Positions 26,703 through 35,297 of a DNA stretch of 64,000 nt are shown here, piece after piece. This DNA comes from Pseudomonadota bacterium (lineage in GTDB: Bacteria; Desulfobacterota; Desulfobulbia; Desulfobulbales; Desulfurivibrionaceae). The stretch lies in the NCBI GenBank assembly GCA_018830485.1, contig JAHJRQ010000022.1, forward strand, positions 1-64,000, read 5' to 3'. How positions within the stretch are numbered: position 1 is the first letter of the stretch; every line of letters begins with the position of its first letter. The translations under genes and the position numbers were made by a program. The notes under the pieces are model-generated. The model made no database searches. It was not told where the DNA came from and was given only the letters and a program-made list of their open reading frames with translations.

Positions 26703-26732
26703 AAGTCGTGTCCCCTCTTGTTGGTACGCTTG

Positions 26733-27894
26733 TTAAAAACCGAGATTTGAAAGTCCTTCGCTGACTCTTCCACCGAGAACGTTATAAACCGTACCGTTCT
26801 TTTCCATCTCCTCGCAGGCGGCAAAGACCTTTGCCCAGCTTTCCTGAGGCCACTTGTTAGGTAGGGAGGAAACGTGACGTTGATTAATGCACTCATTGAG
26901 TGCCTTTGCCAGCGTCACTTTAGGCAGAACCGCCTGATAGAAGGCCTCTGGCATGCGGAAGTAGCCATCTTTGTTCGGGGCCGGTCCAGGATTGAAAGAA
27001 CCATGCGCATCTCGAACATAGCTTCCTGAGCGAGCTTTGCCGCTGGGACTTTCGAGGTAAGGATGTTTGCCAAGCAGCGAAAGCCAGTAGTGGGTTCCTT
27101 CCGCCTTGGGCGCCAATGCCTTGCAGCTGAATATGGACGGGAATCTCAGCATGGCCAAACCCGGAGCAAGGTCAGGGTAATACGCAGCGCCAAAGGTGAC
27201 AAAACGTCCGTCCAGTGGACCGTCGGCGAATACTGCCAGTCGCTGTTGAATGTCAAACGGTGATGGCTTTGCAACACACAGGGCTTTGCTGTCGCTCTCA
27301 TTCACTGTCTCCAGGCGGGAATAGCTCTCTGTCACTCCTTGAGGGTAAGTGTATTTGTCAACCCAGGTGGGTTTATCCGAAAGCGGAATCCGGATCGAGC
27401 TGCGGAATCCGGATCGAGCTGTCGAAGTAGAAGTCGTACTCACACCGATATTGCTCCGGGTAACCTTTAAAAATGATCTCCTTATACACCCGAAAAACCA
27501 GGGCATAGGCACCAGGAAAGAAATCCTCCGTGATGCCCTCGGGCGGCAGGTTCTTGAAGCGCTTGGCAAATGCCTTGTTGTAGGCCCAGATCTCCTGAAA
27601 CGGCTTGTCGCCGAGCACCGGGTCCGGTTTGGCCACCTCCACCTTTCTGGGCCACGCCGTAACATACCCAGGCGTGGGCGGAAAATCTTGACGACTCGTC
27701 GCCGGAACCTTGACCTGCGGAGCAACACCACCTGCCGGTGCAGACGGCTCGGCAGCCAAGGCCACGGTCGACCACAGCGCGATCAGCAGTACGAGTGACA
27801 CGTTGCGCCATGCCTTGGCCGAGATCAACACGGACTTTTTCCGCTGGCCCAGTGGCAACAGGAGTTTCAAGAGAGGCTTTCTTGGTTTTGTCAT
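26733..27894 (-). pseudogene. Exported protein gene broken by a 19-bp tandem duplication
   Basis: The 5' part (27894 down to about 27400) encodes a protein starting MTKPRKPLLKLLL with a signal or anchor (VSLVLLIALWSTVALAAEP) and reaches YDFYFDSSIRIP. A different frame then continues as RIPLSDKPTWVDKYTYPQGV to a stop at 26733. The two join perfectly if one copy of the 19-bp duplication at 27383-27420 is removed, giving about 380 residues. The family is not recognised; the size, export signal and order upstream of a lipase-like N-terminus resemble T6SS immunity-type proteins, which is speculation. Expression would be under the c-di-GMP riboswitch 250 nt upstream. Confidence 0.75.
27383..27420. 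repeat. Perfect 19-bp tandem duplication causing a frameshift
   Basis: Two identical adjacent copies of GCGGAATCCGGATCGAGCT. Nineteen is not a multiple of three, so the second copy shifts the reading frame of the gene at 26733-27894. Confidence 0.95.
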
Positions 27895-28090
27895 TCGGTG
27901 TTCCCTTCCGTTTCTTTATCCGGCCAAGCGAATGCCCTTCGGCTTCGTCGCACGGGTGAAACTTTCTGGAGGGTGTGTGGACCAACTTCGATAATGAGGA
28001 CGCACCGCAACACAGTGCATCTCACTTGGCAGGCCCCCCTCCAAAGTGCAGTGAATCTTTATGCTCTTCTTTTCCCCGACGCAGGCAGAC

Positions 28091-28126
28091 AAAAAAAGCC
28101 CGCCTCCAAAACCGAAGACGGGCTCA
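28091..28126 (-). terminator. Rho-independent terminator of the c-di-GMP riboswitch
   Basis: On the minus strand AGCCCG ... CGGGCT closes a hairpin followed by seven T. It lies directly after the aptamer and before the gene starting at 27894, and so is the expected expression platform. Confidence 0.85.
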
Positions 28127-28144
28127 AACTCTTGCCTACTACGC

Positions 28145-28222
28145 TCTTCGGTAGCCCGGCTACCTCAGTGAGGCCCGTGACTTTGCGTCCCCAGGTCGCC
28201 CCAGGTTTGCCTTTGTCGGAAT
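28145..28222 (-). promoter_or_regulatory. Cyclic di-GMP-I (GEMM) riboswitch aptamer
   Basis: On the minus strand the order is AGGCAAACCTGG, GGGGACGCAAAGTCACGGGCCT, then GAGGTAGCCGGGCTACCGA (written here in pieces). GGGACGCAAAG and the GGTAGCnGGGnTACCGA tetraloop-receptor/P3 stem are the hallmarks of class I c-di-GMP riboswitches. It is followed by a terminator and, about 200 nt further on, the exported-protein gene at 27894. The rest of the 535-nt gap between 27895 and 28429 holds no gene that I can support. Confidence 0.88.
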
Positions 28223-28429
28223 ATGTGCTTGATTTTTCTATCAGGCGTTTTGTGTATAGTCAATTAAAAAAATACACGTCAAATGGTTAGGGTATGGTCG
28301 ATGAAAAAAGGGAAGAAAAATGGGGACGGAGCCCGATATTTGATACCTTCCAGTGAAGATTGGAGCCTCCCGTCAAAATAGTGGGCCTCCATCGGTATCA
28401 ATGCCACTGTTACTGCCTCCCTCGCGACA

Positions 28430-28786
28430 TCAATGGGTTAAGCGAAGTTGCAAGGAAATTTCATGCAACCGTTTGTCAATCGTCCAGAGAGGAACCTTGG
28501 TCAGCATGGCGGACATGAGCAAATGAATATCAATATACCCCAGCCCTTTCCCCATCAGCGTGTAATCGTCAATGAATTTAATAAGCTCCTCGTCATCTGC
28601 GCGGATCGCCGTGGGAAGCTCTTGGAGAAGATTGAGTATTTCCGTTCTGTTTTTAAGATATCCGCAAGCGAGTTCGCCGATGATAAACGGGTGACAGATT
28701 ACCTGGCCGTCGTTTAATAATGCGTCAAGTCCGATAGTCCCGGATCGTAGATGATCAACCCAAACCGAGGTGTCGACCAGAATCAT
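28430..28786 (-). CDS. vapC: VapC toxin (PIN-domain ribonuclease)
   Basis: 118 aa. PIN fold with the acidic residues in place: MILVDTSVWVDHLR (first Asp), GELACGYL (Glu), and LGYIDIHLLMSAMLT (third Asp). VapC toxins cleave tRNA or rRNA. The gene starts 1 nt after the stop of the antitoxin gene, as usual for vapBC operons. Confidence 0.92.
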   Translation of the reverse strand: MILVDTSVWVDHLRSGTIGLDALLNDGQVICHPFIIGELACGYLKNRTEILNLLQELPTAIRADDEELIKFIDDYTLMGKGLGYIDIHLLMSAMLTKVPLWTIDKRLHEISLQLRLTH

Positions 28787-28787
28787 A

Positions 28788-28985
28788 TTATGAACCCTCG
28801 GGTCTTCTTCGCGGGATCATTTCCAGATTTTTTTCAGTTCCCCCCAGTCCGGCGAGTCTTTTCGCGCTTTCCTTGGCGATGAGCGCCTGCAATCCGAGCC
28901 TGACCAGAGATGTTTTTTCCGTAACCCCAGTCAATTTCGCTGCTTTTTCCAGTAAGGTATCTTCGATATTGAGCGTTGTTCTCAT
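28788..28985 (-). CDS. vapB: VapB-type antitoxin
   Basis: 65 aa from the ATG at 28985, chosen because GGAGGG sits 7 nt upstream; a longer frame to 29129 has no such site. The N-terminal MRTTLNIEDTLLEKAAKLTG is the ribbon-helix-helix of VapB/Arc-like antitoxins and the charged C-terminus (KRLAGLGGTEKN) would wrap VapC. It should repress its own promoter through the palindrome upstream. Confidence 0.88.
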   Translation of the reverse strand: MRTTLNIEDTLLEKAAKLTGVTEKTSLVRLGLQALIAKESAKRLAGLGGTEKNLEMIPRRRPEGS

Positions 28986-29011
28986 GGGTGCCCTCCACTG
29001 TATGCATGATT

Positions 29012-29030
29012 TGCATGTATTAATATGCAT
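29012..29030. promoter_or_regulatory. Palindromic operator of vapBC
   Basis: TGCATGTATTAATATGCAT is almost a perfect inverted repeat, 27 nt upstream of the vapB start, with a further TGCATGAT half-site between. This is where a ribbon-helix-helix antitoxin would bind. Confidence 0.65.
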
Positions 29031-29131
29031 ATCCTGTCTGCCTATGTCAAGGCAAAACACGAGGAAAATGAATTGCGCTTTCCTGTCGCAGGTGGCGTTT
29101 TTGCTGGATTCATAGAATTCCCTGGTCACCC

Positions 29132-30106
29132 TTATGCTCCCGGTTGCTCACAGGATTTGCCCAGCAGTTCCTGCAGCTTCCAGGGCGAAGAGAGACAGAG
29201 GCACCCCTGGCTGCACTCGTTGAGCACGGCGCAGAAGTTGATGAATTCATCCATCAGGTTTGTGGTGGCCTTGTTCTTGTATTGAATGATCTGCAGGGTT
29301 CGGTGCATGTCGACGCCCTTCACCGGCAGCCCTGCCAGCCATCCCTGTTCCACCTCCCGGCAGACTGTAAGTTTCGAGAGGCAGGCAACTCCGGCGCCTG
29401 ATTCCACCGCTTTTTTGATGGCCTCGGTATGGCCGAGTTCCATGACCACCTTGAGTCCGGTCACATGGCGGCCCAATTTTTTCTTGAAAATCTGGGCAGT
29501 GCCCGACCCCTTTTCCCGCATGATCCAATCGCATTTTTCCAGATCCTCCGGAACCCGGAAGGATTTTTGAGCGGCAATCTCGCTGTTCGGCCCGGCGATC
29601 ACCATCAGTTCATCCTGCAGCCAGGGAATCGCTGATATTTGGTCATTGCTGACCTCGCCCTCCACAAAACCCAGATCCATGCTGCCGCCGACGATGAGTT
29701 CCTCGGCATGGCGGGTGTTGCAGACCTCCATGTCGATGGAGACCGAGGGGTGCATGTGCTTGAAGGCGCCGATCAGGTAGGGCAGGACATAATTGCCCAC
29801 CGTGGAGCTGGCCACAATCTTGAGGGCGCCGACAACCTTGTCTTTTTTCTCGGTCATCAGGGTTTCGATGTTGTTGATCTGGCAGAGGATCTCCTTGGCA
29901 AAGGGAAGGAGGTAACGGCCGCGGTCGTTGATCAGCAGGGTGCGGCCCCGCCGGTCGAAAAGAGGGCCGGCCAGTTGATTCTGCAGCTCGTTTAAGGCCA
30001 TGCTCACCGCCGATTGGGTCAGGAACAGTTTCTCGCTTGCCTTGGTCACCTGCAGGGTTTCGGCCACGGCGACAAAGATTTCCAGTTGTCTCAGGGTGAT
30101 GCTCAT
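29132..30106 (-). CDS. LysR-type transcriptional regulator
   Basis: 324 aa from the ATG at 30106 (GAGGG upstream; the longer frame is not supported). N-terminal winged HTH: LRQLEIFVAVAETLQVTKASEKLFLTQSAVSMALNELQNQL. The effector domain from about 90 (GALKIVASSTVGNYVLPYLIGAF...) resembles CysB/YeiE-like LysR proteins. A Cys-containing C-terminal tail (NECSQGCLCLSS) is unusual. It faces the divergent PilZ gene at 30339, with about 230 nt between, so that gene may be a target. A truncated paralogue lies at 24921-25476. Confidence 0.88.
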   Translation of the reverse strand: MSITLRQLEIFVAVAETLQVTKASEKLFLTQSAVSMALNELQNQLAGPLFDRRGRTLLINDRGRYLLPFAKEILCQINNIETLMTEKKDKVVGALKIVASSTVGNYVLPYLIGAFKHMHPSVSIDMEVCNTRHAEELIVGGSMDLGFVEGEVSNDQISAIPWLQDELMVIAGPNSEIAAQKSFRVPEDLEKCDWIMREKGSGTAQIFKKKLGRHVTGLKVVMELGHTEAIKKAVESGAGVACLSKLTVCREVEQGWLAGLPVKGVDMHRTLQIIQYKNKATTNLMDEFINFCAVLNECSQGCLCLSSPWKLQELLGKSCEQPGA

Positions 30107-30338
30107 CAGGAATCCCTCGCGCGGCAATGGTTGGCCCGGTTCTTTCCAGCCCCGCTGTATTATAAGTAAAACTTGCTGCAAATATCTATATTATTCATTT
30201 TTATTTATCATTGAGGTTCGTTACAGTGCATGTACGGCAGGGCGCATGGGACAGAGAAACTCGCACGGGTCGTTTCCCGCGGCACAAGACTCTGGCGGGA
30301 CGAGCCACAAGGATACTTCAGCAACAAGGAGGAATGCC

Positions 30339-30941
30339 ATGGGAAAGTCGGAAGATGGTCTCTGCAGGATTGCCCCACAGCGCAACGCCTCTCCGCCGAA
30401 AAGCGGAGAGGCTCCGGGAAACCGGTCGGGGACGTGGCTCAATGCCGGGTGCGGCAATCTTGTCCAGACCGGCAATGCGCCGGGCGAGCACCACGGAAAA
30501 TTTCCCCGATTCACTCCGCGCCAGGAAATGTACGTGTTCCATCAGGGCGTCGGCAGGGTGCTCGACATCAGCATGGGCGGGGTGTCGTTTTCATACATTG
30601 CCGACAACCCTCCGCCGGCGGAACTGCCTGAAGAGGGAATCCTCTTTACCCACAACGGCCAGCATGTCCAGGGGGTTCCCTTTGAGATCCTGGCCGATGA
30701 TGTGTGTTTCCGGTTTTTGTCCAGCGACTATTTTGTCAGGGAAAGACGGATCCGTTTTGGCGAGCTTTCCGGGGTTCAGGTGCGGCAACTGGAAAGCTTC
30801 ATCCTGAACAACGCCCATATCCCGCAATTTTCCTACGACACGCGGTACACGGAGTGCAAATCCGTGTATGCCACCGGTAGGGCATATCCTTCTGATAGGA
30901 AAGCGCGGGTAATGGAGAATGCGGATGTACGCCTGGCTTGA
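30339..30941 (+). CDS. PilZ-domain protein
   Basis: 200 aa from the ATG at 30339 with AAGGAGG 6 nt upstream; the frame is open much further but without a site. The N-terminal 60 residues look disordered. Then RFTPRQEMYVFHQGVGRVLDISMGGVSFSYI is a PilZ start with the D-x-S-x-x-G motif (DISMGG). The R-rich motif that grips c-di-GMP is reduced to one Arg, so binding may be weak. The C-terminal part (RRIRFGELSGVQVRQLESFI) is typical of PilZ domains. It overlaps the DoxX-like gene start by 23 nt. Confidence 0.75.
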   Translation: MGKSEDGLCRIAPQRNASPPKSGEAPGNRSGTWLNAGCGNLVQTGNAPGEHHGKFPRFTPRQEMYVFHQGVGRVLDISMGGVSFSYIADNPPPAELPEEGILFTHNGQHVQGVPFEILADDVCFRFLSSDYFVRERRIRFGELSGVQVRQLESFILNNAHIPQFSYDTRYTECKSVYATGRAYPSDRKARVMENADVRLA

Positions 30942-31356
30942 TCGGGCCGATATCAGGATATCCCAGGGGATGGACAGGTACTGCCAGCCCCTGATGCGAT
31001 ACTCCATCGCCTTGATCTTCATCTGGTTCGGCCTGTTGAAGCCTTTGGGCATGAGTCCGGAGGAAGAGCTGATCAAGCGGACGGTCTATTGGGTTTCGCC
31101 CCAGGTTTTTTTGCCGGTTCTCGGCTGGTGGGAGGTGGCAGTCGGGTTGTGTCTGCTCTATCGGCCGTTGATCCGCATCGCTCTGCTGCTCCTGCTTCTC
31201 CAGTTGCCCGGAACGATGCTGCCCTTGTTTCTGCTGCCGGAAATTTGTTTTACCCGTCCGCCTTTCGGGCTCACCCTGGAAGGGCAGTATATCGTGAAGA
31301 ATATCTTTTTGGTGAACGCGGCTTTTATGATTGGCGGCAAAGTCCGCGCCCAGTGA
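30919..31356 (+). CDS. DoxX/DUF417-like integral membrane protein
   Basis: 145 aa with four predicted membrane helices (LMRYSIALIFIWFGLLKPLG; VFLPVLGWWEVAVGLCLLY; IRIALLLLLLQLPGTMLPLFLL; YIVKNIFLVNAAFMIGG). The pattern fits small DoxX-like or YkgB/DUF417 proteins, whose functions are unclear but often linked to redox or quinone balance. Start at 30919 or 30925. A strong terminator follows at 31401. Confidence 0.7.
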   Translation: MRMYAWLDRADIRISQGMDRYCQPLMRYSIALIFIWFGLLKPLGMSPEEELIKRTVYWVSPQVFLPVLGWWEVAVGLCLLYRPLIRIALLLLLLQLPGTMLPLFLLPEICFTRPPFGLTLEGQYIVKNIFLVNAAFMIGGKVRAQ

Positions 31357-31400
31357 TCGCCCTCAGCACCGGTTGCGCCCTTCCCTCGCTGCCGGGGCGA

Positions 31401-31448
31401 CTGCGGCCTTGCCAGCCCTTCTCCCCTGGCAAGGCCGCAGAGTTTTTT
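31401..31448 (+). terminator. Strong rho-independent terminator
   Basis: A perfect 15-bp stem (31401-31415 with 31426-31440), 10-nt loop, then AGTTTTTT. Terminates the PilZ/DoxX-like transcript 45 nt past its stop and before the convergent DUF748 gene. Confidence 0.92.
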
Positions 31449-31484
31449 GCAGAGTGCGGGGTACCTTGAGCGGGAGCTGGTTCT

Positions 31485-34400
31485 TCACCGCGCGCTCAAT
31501 TCGAGCTTGGCAGGGACACCCTTTTCCTGTTCCTCGGTCTGCACCGCAGGGCCGATGCCTATTCTGGCGGGATCCCCTTTGAAACGGCTTGCGAGTTCCT
31601 GGACGATGGCCAGCCCTCGTTGTTCGGCCAAGGCCTGCAGCTCCGCCTGGGGCAGGGGCGCGGTCTCCACCAGATGGCGAAACAGGGCCCGGTAGAAAGC
31701 AGAATCCTCGCTGGCCTTTCCGAGCAAGGCAAGGCCCGGGTTGACCCGTTTGACCTTTTGGCCGGAGGTCTCTTCATAACGGGACTGAAAGGCGGCCAAG
31801 GTGTCTTCGCCCAGTTTTTCCAGGGCGCGCTGGGTTTTGGCGTTGTCAAAGGCAATGGGGCCAGGGGTTGTCCCAAATTCTTGCACCAGGGTGCGCCGGA
31901 GCTGTGACCGCTTGATTGCCGTACCGTCAAGGCCAGGATCAAAACCGCCATGGACGGTGAGTTGGAGCTGTTCCCGCTTGGCAAGGGCCTCGGCCAGGTT
32001 TTTAATTTTTTCCTGTTCAGGCGGGGCAAGCTCTGCCCGGCCCGGTTCGAAGAGAATGATGCCCGGATTTTCGGAACTGCCGCCAAGCATGGCGCCCAAA
32101 GCGCGAAAGGGCGCGGTCACGATCTTGCCGAGCAGATTGAACAGCGCCTGCCTTATCACATGTCCGTAAGAGAATTCCGGATGGTCGATGTTGCCGCGGA
32201 TGGGCACGGCAATATCGATCTTGCCCGCGCTGTCGGTGAGCAGGGCAATGGCCAGGTCCAGGGGCAGGTCCATGGCGCTGGGGCTTTCGACCCTCTCCCC
32301 CAGAATGAAATCCTCCAGGACCACCGAGTTTTCGCCGAGCAATTCGCTGTCCTTGATGTTGTAGCCGAGATCGAGGTTGAGTTTCCCCGAGGCGATGCTC
32401 CTCCCGGCGAAGGTGGCGCTGTATGGGGACAGGGGCATCATGGCGACATTGCGGAAGGTGACCGTGATGTCGGTGAACTGCCTGGGGTTGGATGGAATCA
32501 GGCTGCCCCTGGCTTTGGCCTGGCCGAACTCCCCGACCCTCCCCTCGAACTTGAGGCTGGCGCGGCTGGCGGGTTTCGTGGAGATGCCGGTGGCCGCGCC
32601 CTTGAATTGCTCGACCCGGGTGGCAAAGGGCAGGACCAGGCTTAAGTCGGCAAAATCCACCACACCGTTGTTCAGGCGGATGCGATCTATCTCCACGGGA
32701 AAGGGGGGATTTCCGGCGTCCTCTTTCTTTTCTTCTGTTTCTGCTCTCTGTTTGCGGATTTTGGCCAGATTGAGGCTCTTATCCTTGAAGATGGTGATTT
32801 TTATCTCCGGCTCCCGCAGCCGGATCTGCTTGATGGTCAGCCGGTCCGGGTTGAGTCCGAAATCAAGACCGCTGGCGGTCAGTTCTTTCCAGGCAAGAAG
32901 GCGCGCCCCGGTTTTTTCCTCATTGAGCAGCAGCTTTCCGATCGTTGCCTCGCCCTCCATGGAGAGCGAAGGTTTTGTTCCGTCCGTGGCATGGAGCAGG
33001 TGCAAGTTTGTCGAGAGGTTGCCGGAAACAAGGGTCAGGGCGGTATGCTCCGTAACCAGGGGAGCCAGTGGCTTGAGGCTCATCTCGGAGATGCCGATCC
33101 GGGCCTCCGTTTGACCGAGTTTTCCGGCTGATTGCGCCGTGGTTCCGCTCAGGTTGACTGAACCGCCTTGGTCTATTTCCGCCTGAGCCTCAAAGGCGAT
33201 CGGTTTGTCTGCGGGACTGGCAAAATCCTTCACCTGCGCCGTCAGGCCGGTCAGCCCATACGCCAGGGGCGTGGTGTTTTTCTGGTCGACAAAGCCAAGG
33301 CGAAATCCGGAGATGTCGATCTGGTTGAACGCCACTTTCCAGGGATTTTTTTGCTCCGGCCCGGTTTCTCCGGCAGGTAGCGGTCCGCTCTCGGACCGGG
33401 TGTTTCCTTGCGCGGATTTTTCGCGGTTGAGCGGATTTTGGGTATAGGTAATTCCTCCGCCGCGCAGGGCGAGACGTTTGACCACGGCTTCCTGCCGGCC
33501 GAGGTCCAGGCTGCCTCCGGACAGCGAAAGGGCGAGATCCGCCTCGAGGCTGATGGGGGTGGCGCGGCTGGCATCGTTGTATTGCAGGGTGAGACCGGTG
33601 GCGTCGAAAGAGCCGAGGGAAATCCGCCAAGGGGGCGTCGTGACGGGAGCGGTTGTGATTGTGCCGGGAGGGTTGGCCGTTTCCTTGACAAGCCTTTGCC
33701 AGTTGCCGACACCTGCGGCATTGACCATGGGAGCGAACCGGCCTCCCTTGAGAATAATGGATGGCAAGGATATCCGGCGGGTGGCAAAGTCAATGTCTCC
33801 TCCCGAGGCGGCGAAGCTCTTGATGTTCAGGAGCGGCTCTGTTGTGTCCTTTTCAGCGAGCGAGAGGCCCTGCACCTCCAACCGGATGGGGTTTATCCGC
33901 AGTTCGGGTTTTCCGTTTCCGGCGGAAAAATCGTACCCCGCAGTGAGGTGTGCCGTGCCGCCGGGTTGTGCGAGATTCAATCCGTCCTGAAAGAGGTGCC
34001 AGATTGCGGCGGGCTTAAAATCCTTGAGCTCAATGGAGCCGGTGGAAGAGAGCGGCTGGAGGGACAAGTCCCCCTGCCAGCCAAGGGTTCCGTTGTTCGG
34101 GAGGGAGGCGGAAACAGTATAGGTGCCGCGATGCTCCGGCAGGGTGGAAATGTTTTTGAGCTCAAGGGCAATGGGCGTAAAGGCGGTGATGATCGGTTGT
34201 GCTGTGGAATGGTCGGCCAGATGCACCGTGCCGTTGGAGAGGGCCAGATGCTGCAGCAATAAACGAGGGGGCGTCGGTTTTTCCGTGTCCGGAGGCGGGG
34301 CTGACGCTGGCTGCTTTTTAAGGAGATCGGCCAGGTTGAGGCGGCCGTTCCCGTCGATCTTCAGATGAAGGGATGGGCTCTCGATGACAAGGTTACCAAA

Positions 34401-34745
34401 GGTCCAGGCGCGGCGGAGAATGCTTTCGAGCTCTAAGTCGACAAAAAGCCTGTGCGCCGAGAAGAGGGGCTCGTCACCGTCGGTTGTTCGCAGGCTGAGA
34501 TCCTGGATGTCGCAGGTGAAGAGCAAGGGGTTGATCCGTACCTTGCCGAGCAGAAGCGTGGAGTGGAGCTGCTCTTCGGCATACTGCGGCGCATATCTGG
34601 AGATGAGGTAGGGGGCCAGGAGGAAGCCCGCCATGCCATAGAGGGTGAACAGCGCGGCAAGGATGATGCCCAGGATGGCGAGGCGGCGGCGCCAGAAAGG
34701 CGGCAGGGAAAACAACTGTCCCGTTGTCTCGATACGTTTCGGCAT
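31485..34745 (-). CDS. AsmA/DUF748-family envelope protein
   Basis: 1086 aa. An N-terminal membrane anchor (RRLAILGIILAALFTLYGMAGFLLAPYLISRY) precedes a long series of beta-rich AsmA-like repeats (TLLLGKVRINPLLFTCDIQDLSL and many similar units). The C-terminal part has DUF748 features and an OmpA-like segment (LFEPGRAELAPPEQEKIKNLAEAL, HGGFDP). AsmA-like proteins such as TamB and YdbH bridge the periplasm and carry phospholipids to the outer membrane; this one is probably in that group. It lies 95 nt after pgpA on the same strand. Confidence 0.85.
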   Translation of the reverse strand: MPKRIETTGQLFSLPPFWRRRLAILGIILAALFTLYGMAGFLLAPYLISRYAPQYAEEQLHSTLLLGKVRINPLLFTCDIQDLSLRTTDGDEPLFSAHRLFVDLELESILRRAWTFGNLVIESPSLHLKIDGNGRLNLADLLKKQPASAPPPDTEKPTPPRLLLQHLALSNGTVHLADHSTAQPIITAFTPIALELKNISTLPEHRGTYTVSASLPNNGTLGWQGDLSLQPLSSTGSIELKDFKPAAIWHLFQDGLNLAQPGGTAHLTAGYDFSAGNGKPELRINPIRLEVQGLSLAEKDTTEPLLNIKSFAASGGDIDFATRRISLPSIILKGGRFAPMVNAAGVGNWQRLVKETANPPGTITTAPVTTPPWRISLGSFDATGLTLQYNDASRATPISLEADLALSLSGGSLDLGRQEAVVKRLALRGGGITYTQNPLNREKSAQGNTRSESGPLPAGETGPEQKNPWKVAFNQIDISGFRLGFVDQKNTTPLAYGLTGLTAQVKDFASPADKPIAFEAQAEIDQGGSVNLSGTTAQSAGKLGQTEARIGISEMSLKPLAPLVTEHTALTLVSGNLSTNLHLLHATDGTKPSLSMEGEATIGKLLLNEEKTGARLLAWKELTASGLDFGLNPDRLTIKQIRLREPEIKITIFKDKSLNLAKIRKQRAETEEKKEDAGNPPFPVEIDRIRLNNGVVDFADLSLVLPFATRVEQFKGAATGISTKPASRASLKFEGRVGEFGQAKARGSLIPSNPRQFTDITVTFRNVAMMPLSPYSATFAGRSIASGKLNLDLGYNIKDSELLGENSVVLEDFILGERVESPSAMDLPLDLAIALLTDSAGKIDIAVPIRGNIDHPEFSYGHVIRQALFNLLGKIVTAPFRALGAMLGGSSENPGIILFEPGRAELAPPEQEKIKNLAEALAKREQLQLTVHGGFDPGLDGTAIKRSQLRRTLVQEFGTTPGPIAFDNAKTQRALEKLGEDTLAAFQSRYEETSGQKVKRVNPGLALLGKASEDSAFYRALFRHLVETAPLPQAELQALAEQRGLAIVQELASRFKGDPARIGIGPAVQTEEQEKGVPAKLELSAR

Positions 34746-34841
34746 GGTATTCTCCGTGGGAAAGAGTCCGTGAAACGGAGGACGGTCCGATGATTTTTGC
34801 AGGTCGTTGCCCGAATGTCCCGGTGCAGGGAGATCACTTTC

Positions 34842-35297
34842 TTACCCGATTATAGCATAACAGAAAATTTGCAGAACGATACAACTGTAAACCCCGGCCA
34901 AGACATCGTCTAAAACGATGCCCATGCCGCCGTTGATCCGTCGGTCGATGATCCGGATGGGATAGGGCTTGAAGATGTCGAAAAAACGGAAGATTCCAAA
35001 TCCCAGCAGCCAGATCAGGGGGTTGTCCGGTGCACCGATGAGGGTGATGAGCATGCCGATGACCTCGTCGATCACTATTACGCCGGGGTCTTTGCGGTCC
35101 AAAATTTTTTCCGCCTGTCCGGCCGTGATGACTCCGAGAAAAAAGATCCCCCCCAGAGCAAGGGCATAATGGGACGGGGCCAGTTGACTGAGAAAAAAAT
35201 GCAGGGGCAGGGCCAGCAGCGACCCCCAGGTGCCGGGGGCCTTGGGCAGATACCCCGCGCCGAAACCCGTGGCAATGGTCATGAATAAACGATCCAT
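34842..35297 (-). CDS. pgpA: Phosphatidylglycerophosphatase A
   Basis: 151 aa from the ATG overlapping the larC stop (TGATG). PgpA fold with GAGYLPKAPGTWGSL, the metal-binding VIDEVIGMLITL and FDIFKPYPI, and several membrane helices. It dephosphorylates phosphatidylglycerol phosphate to phosphatidylglycerol. It is the last gene of the def-fmt-VTT-larC-pgpA run and is translationally coupled to larC. Confidence 0.92.
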   Translation of the reverse strand: MDRLFMTIATGFGAGYLPKAPGTWGSLLALPLHFFLSQLAPSHYALALGGIFFLGVITAGQAEKILDRKDPGVIVIDEVIGMLITLIGAPDNPLIWLLGFGIFRFFDIFKPYPIRIIDRRINGGMGIVLDDVLAGVYSCIVLQIFCYAIIG

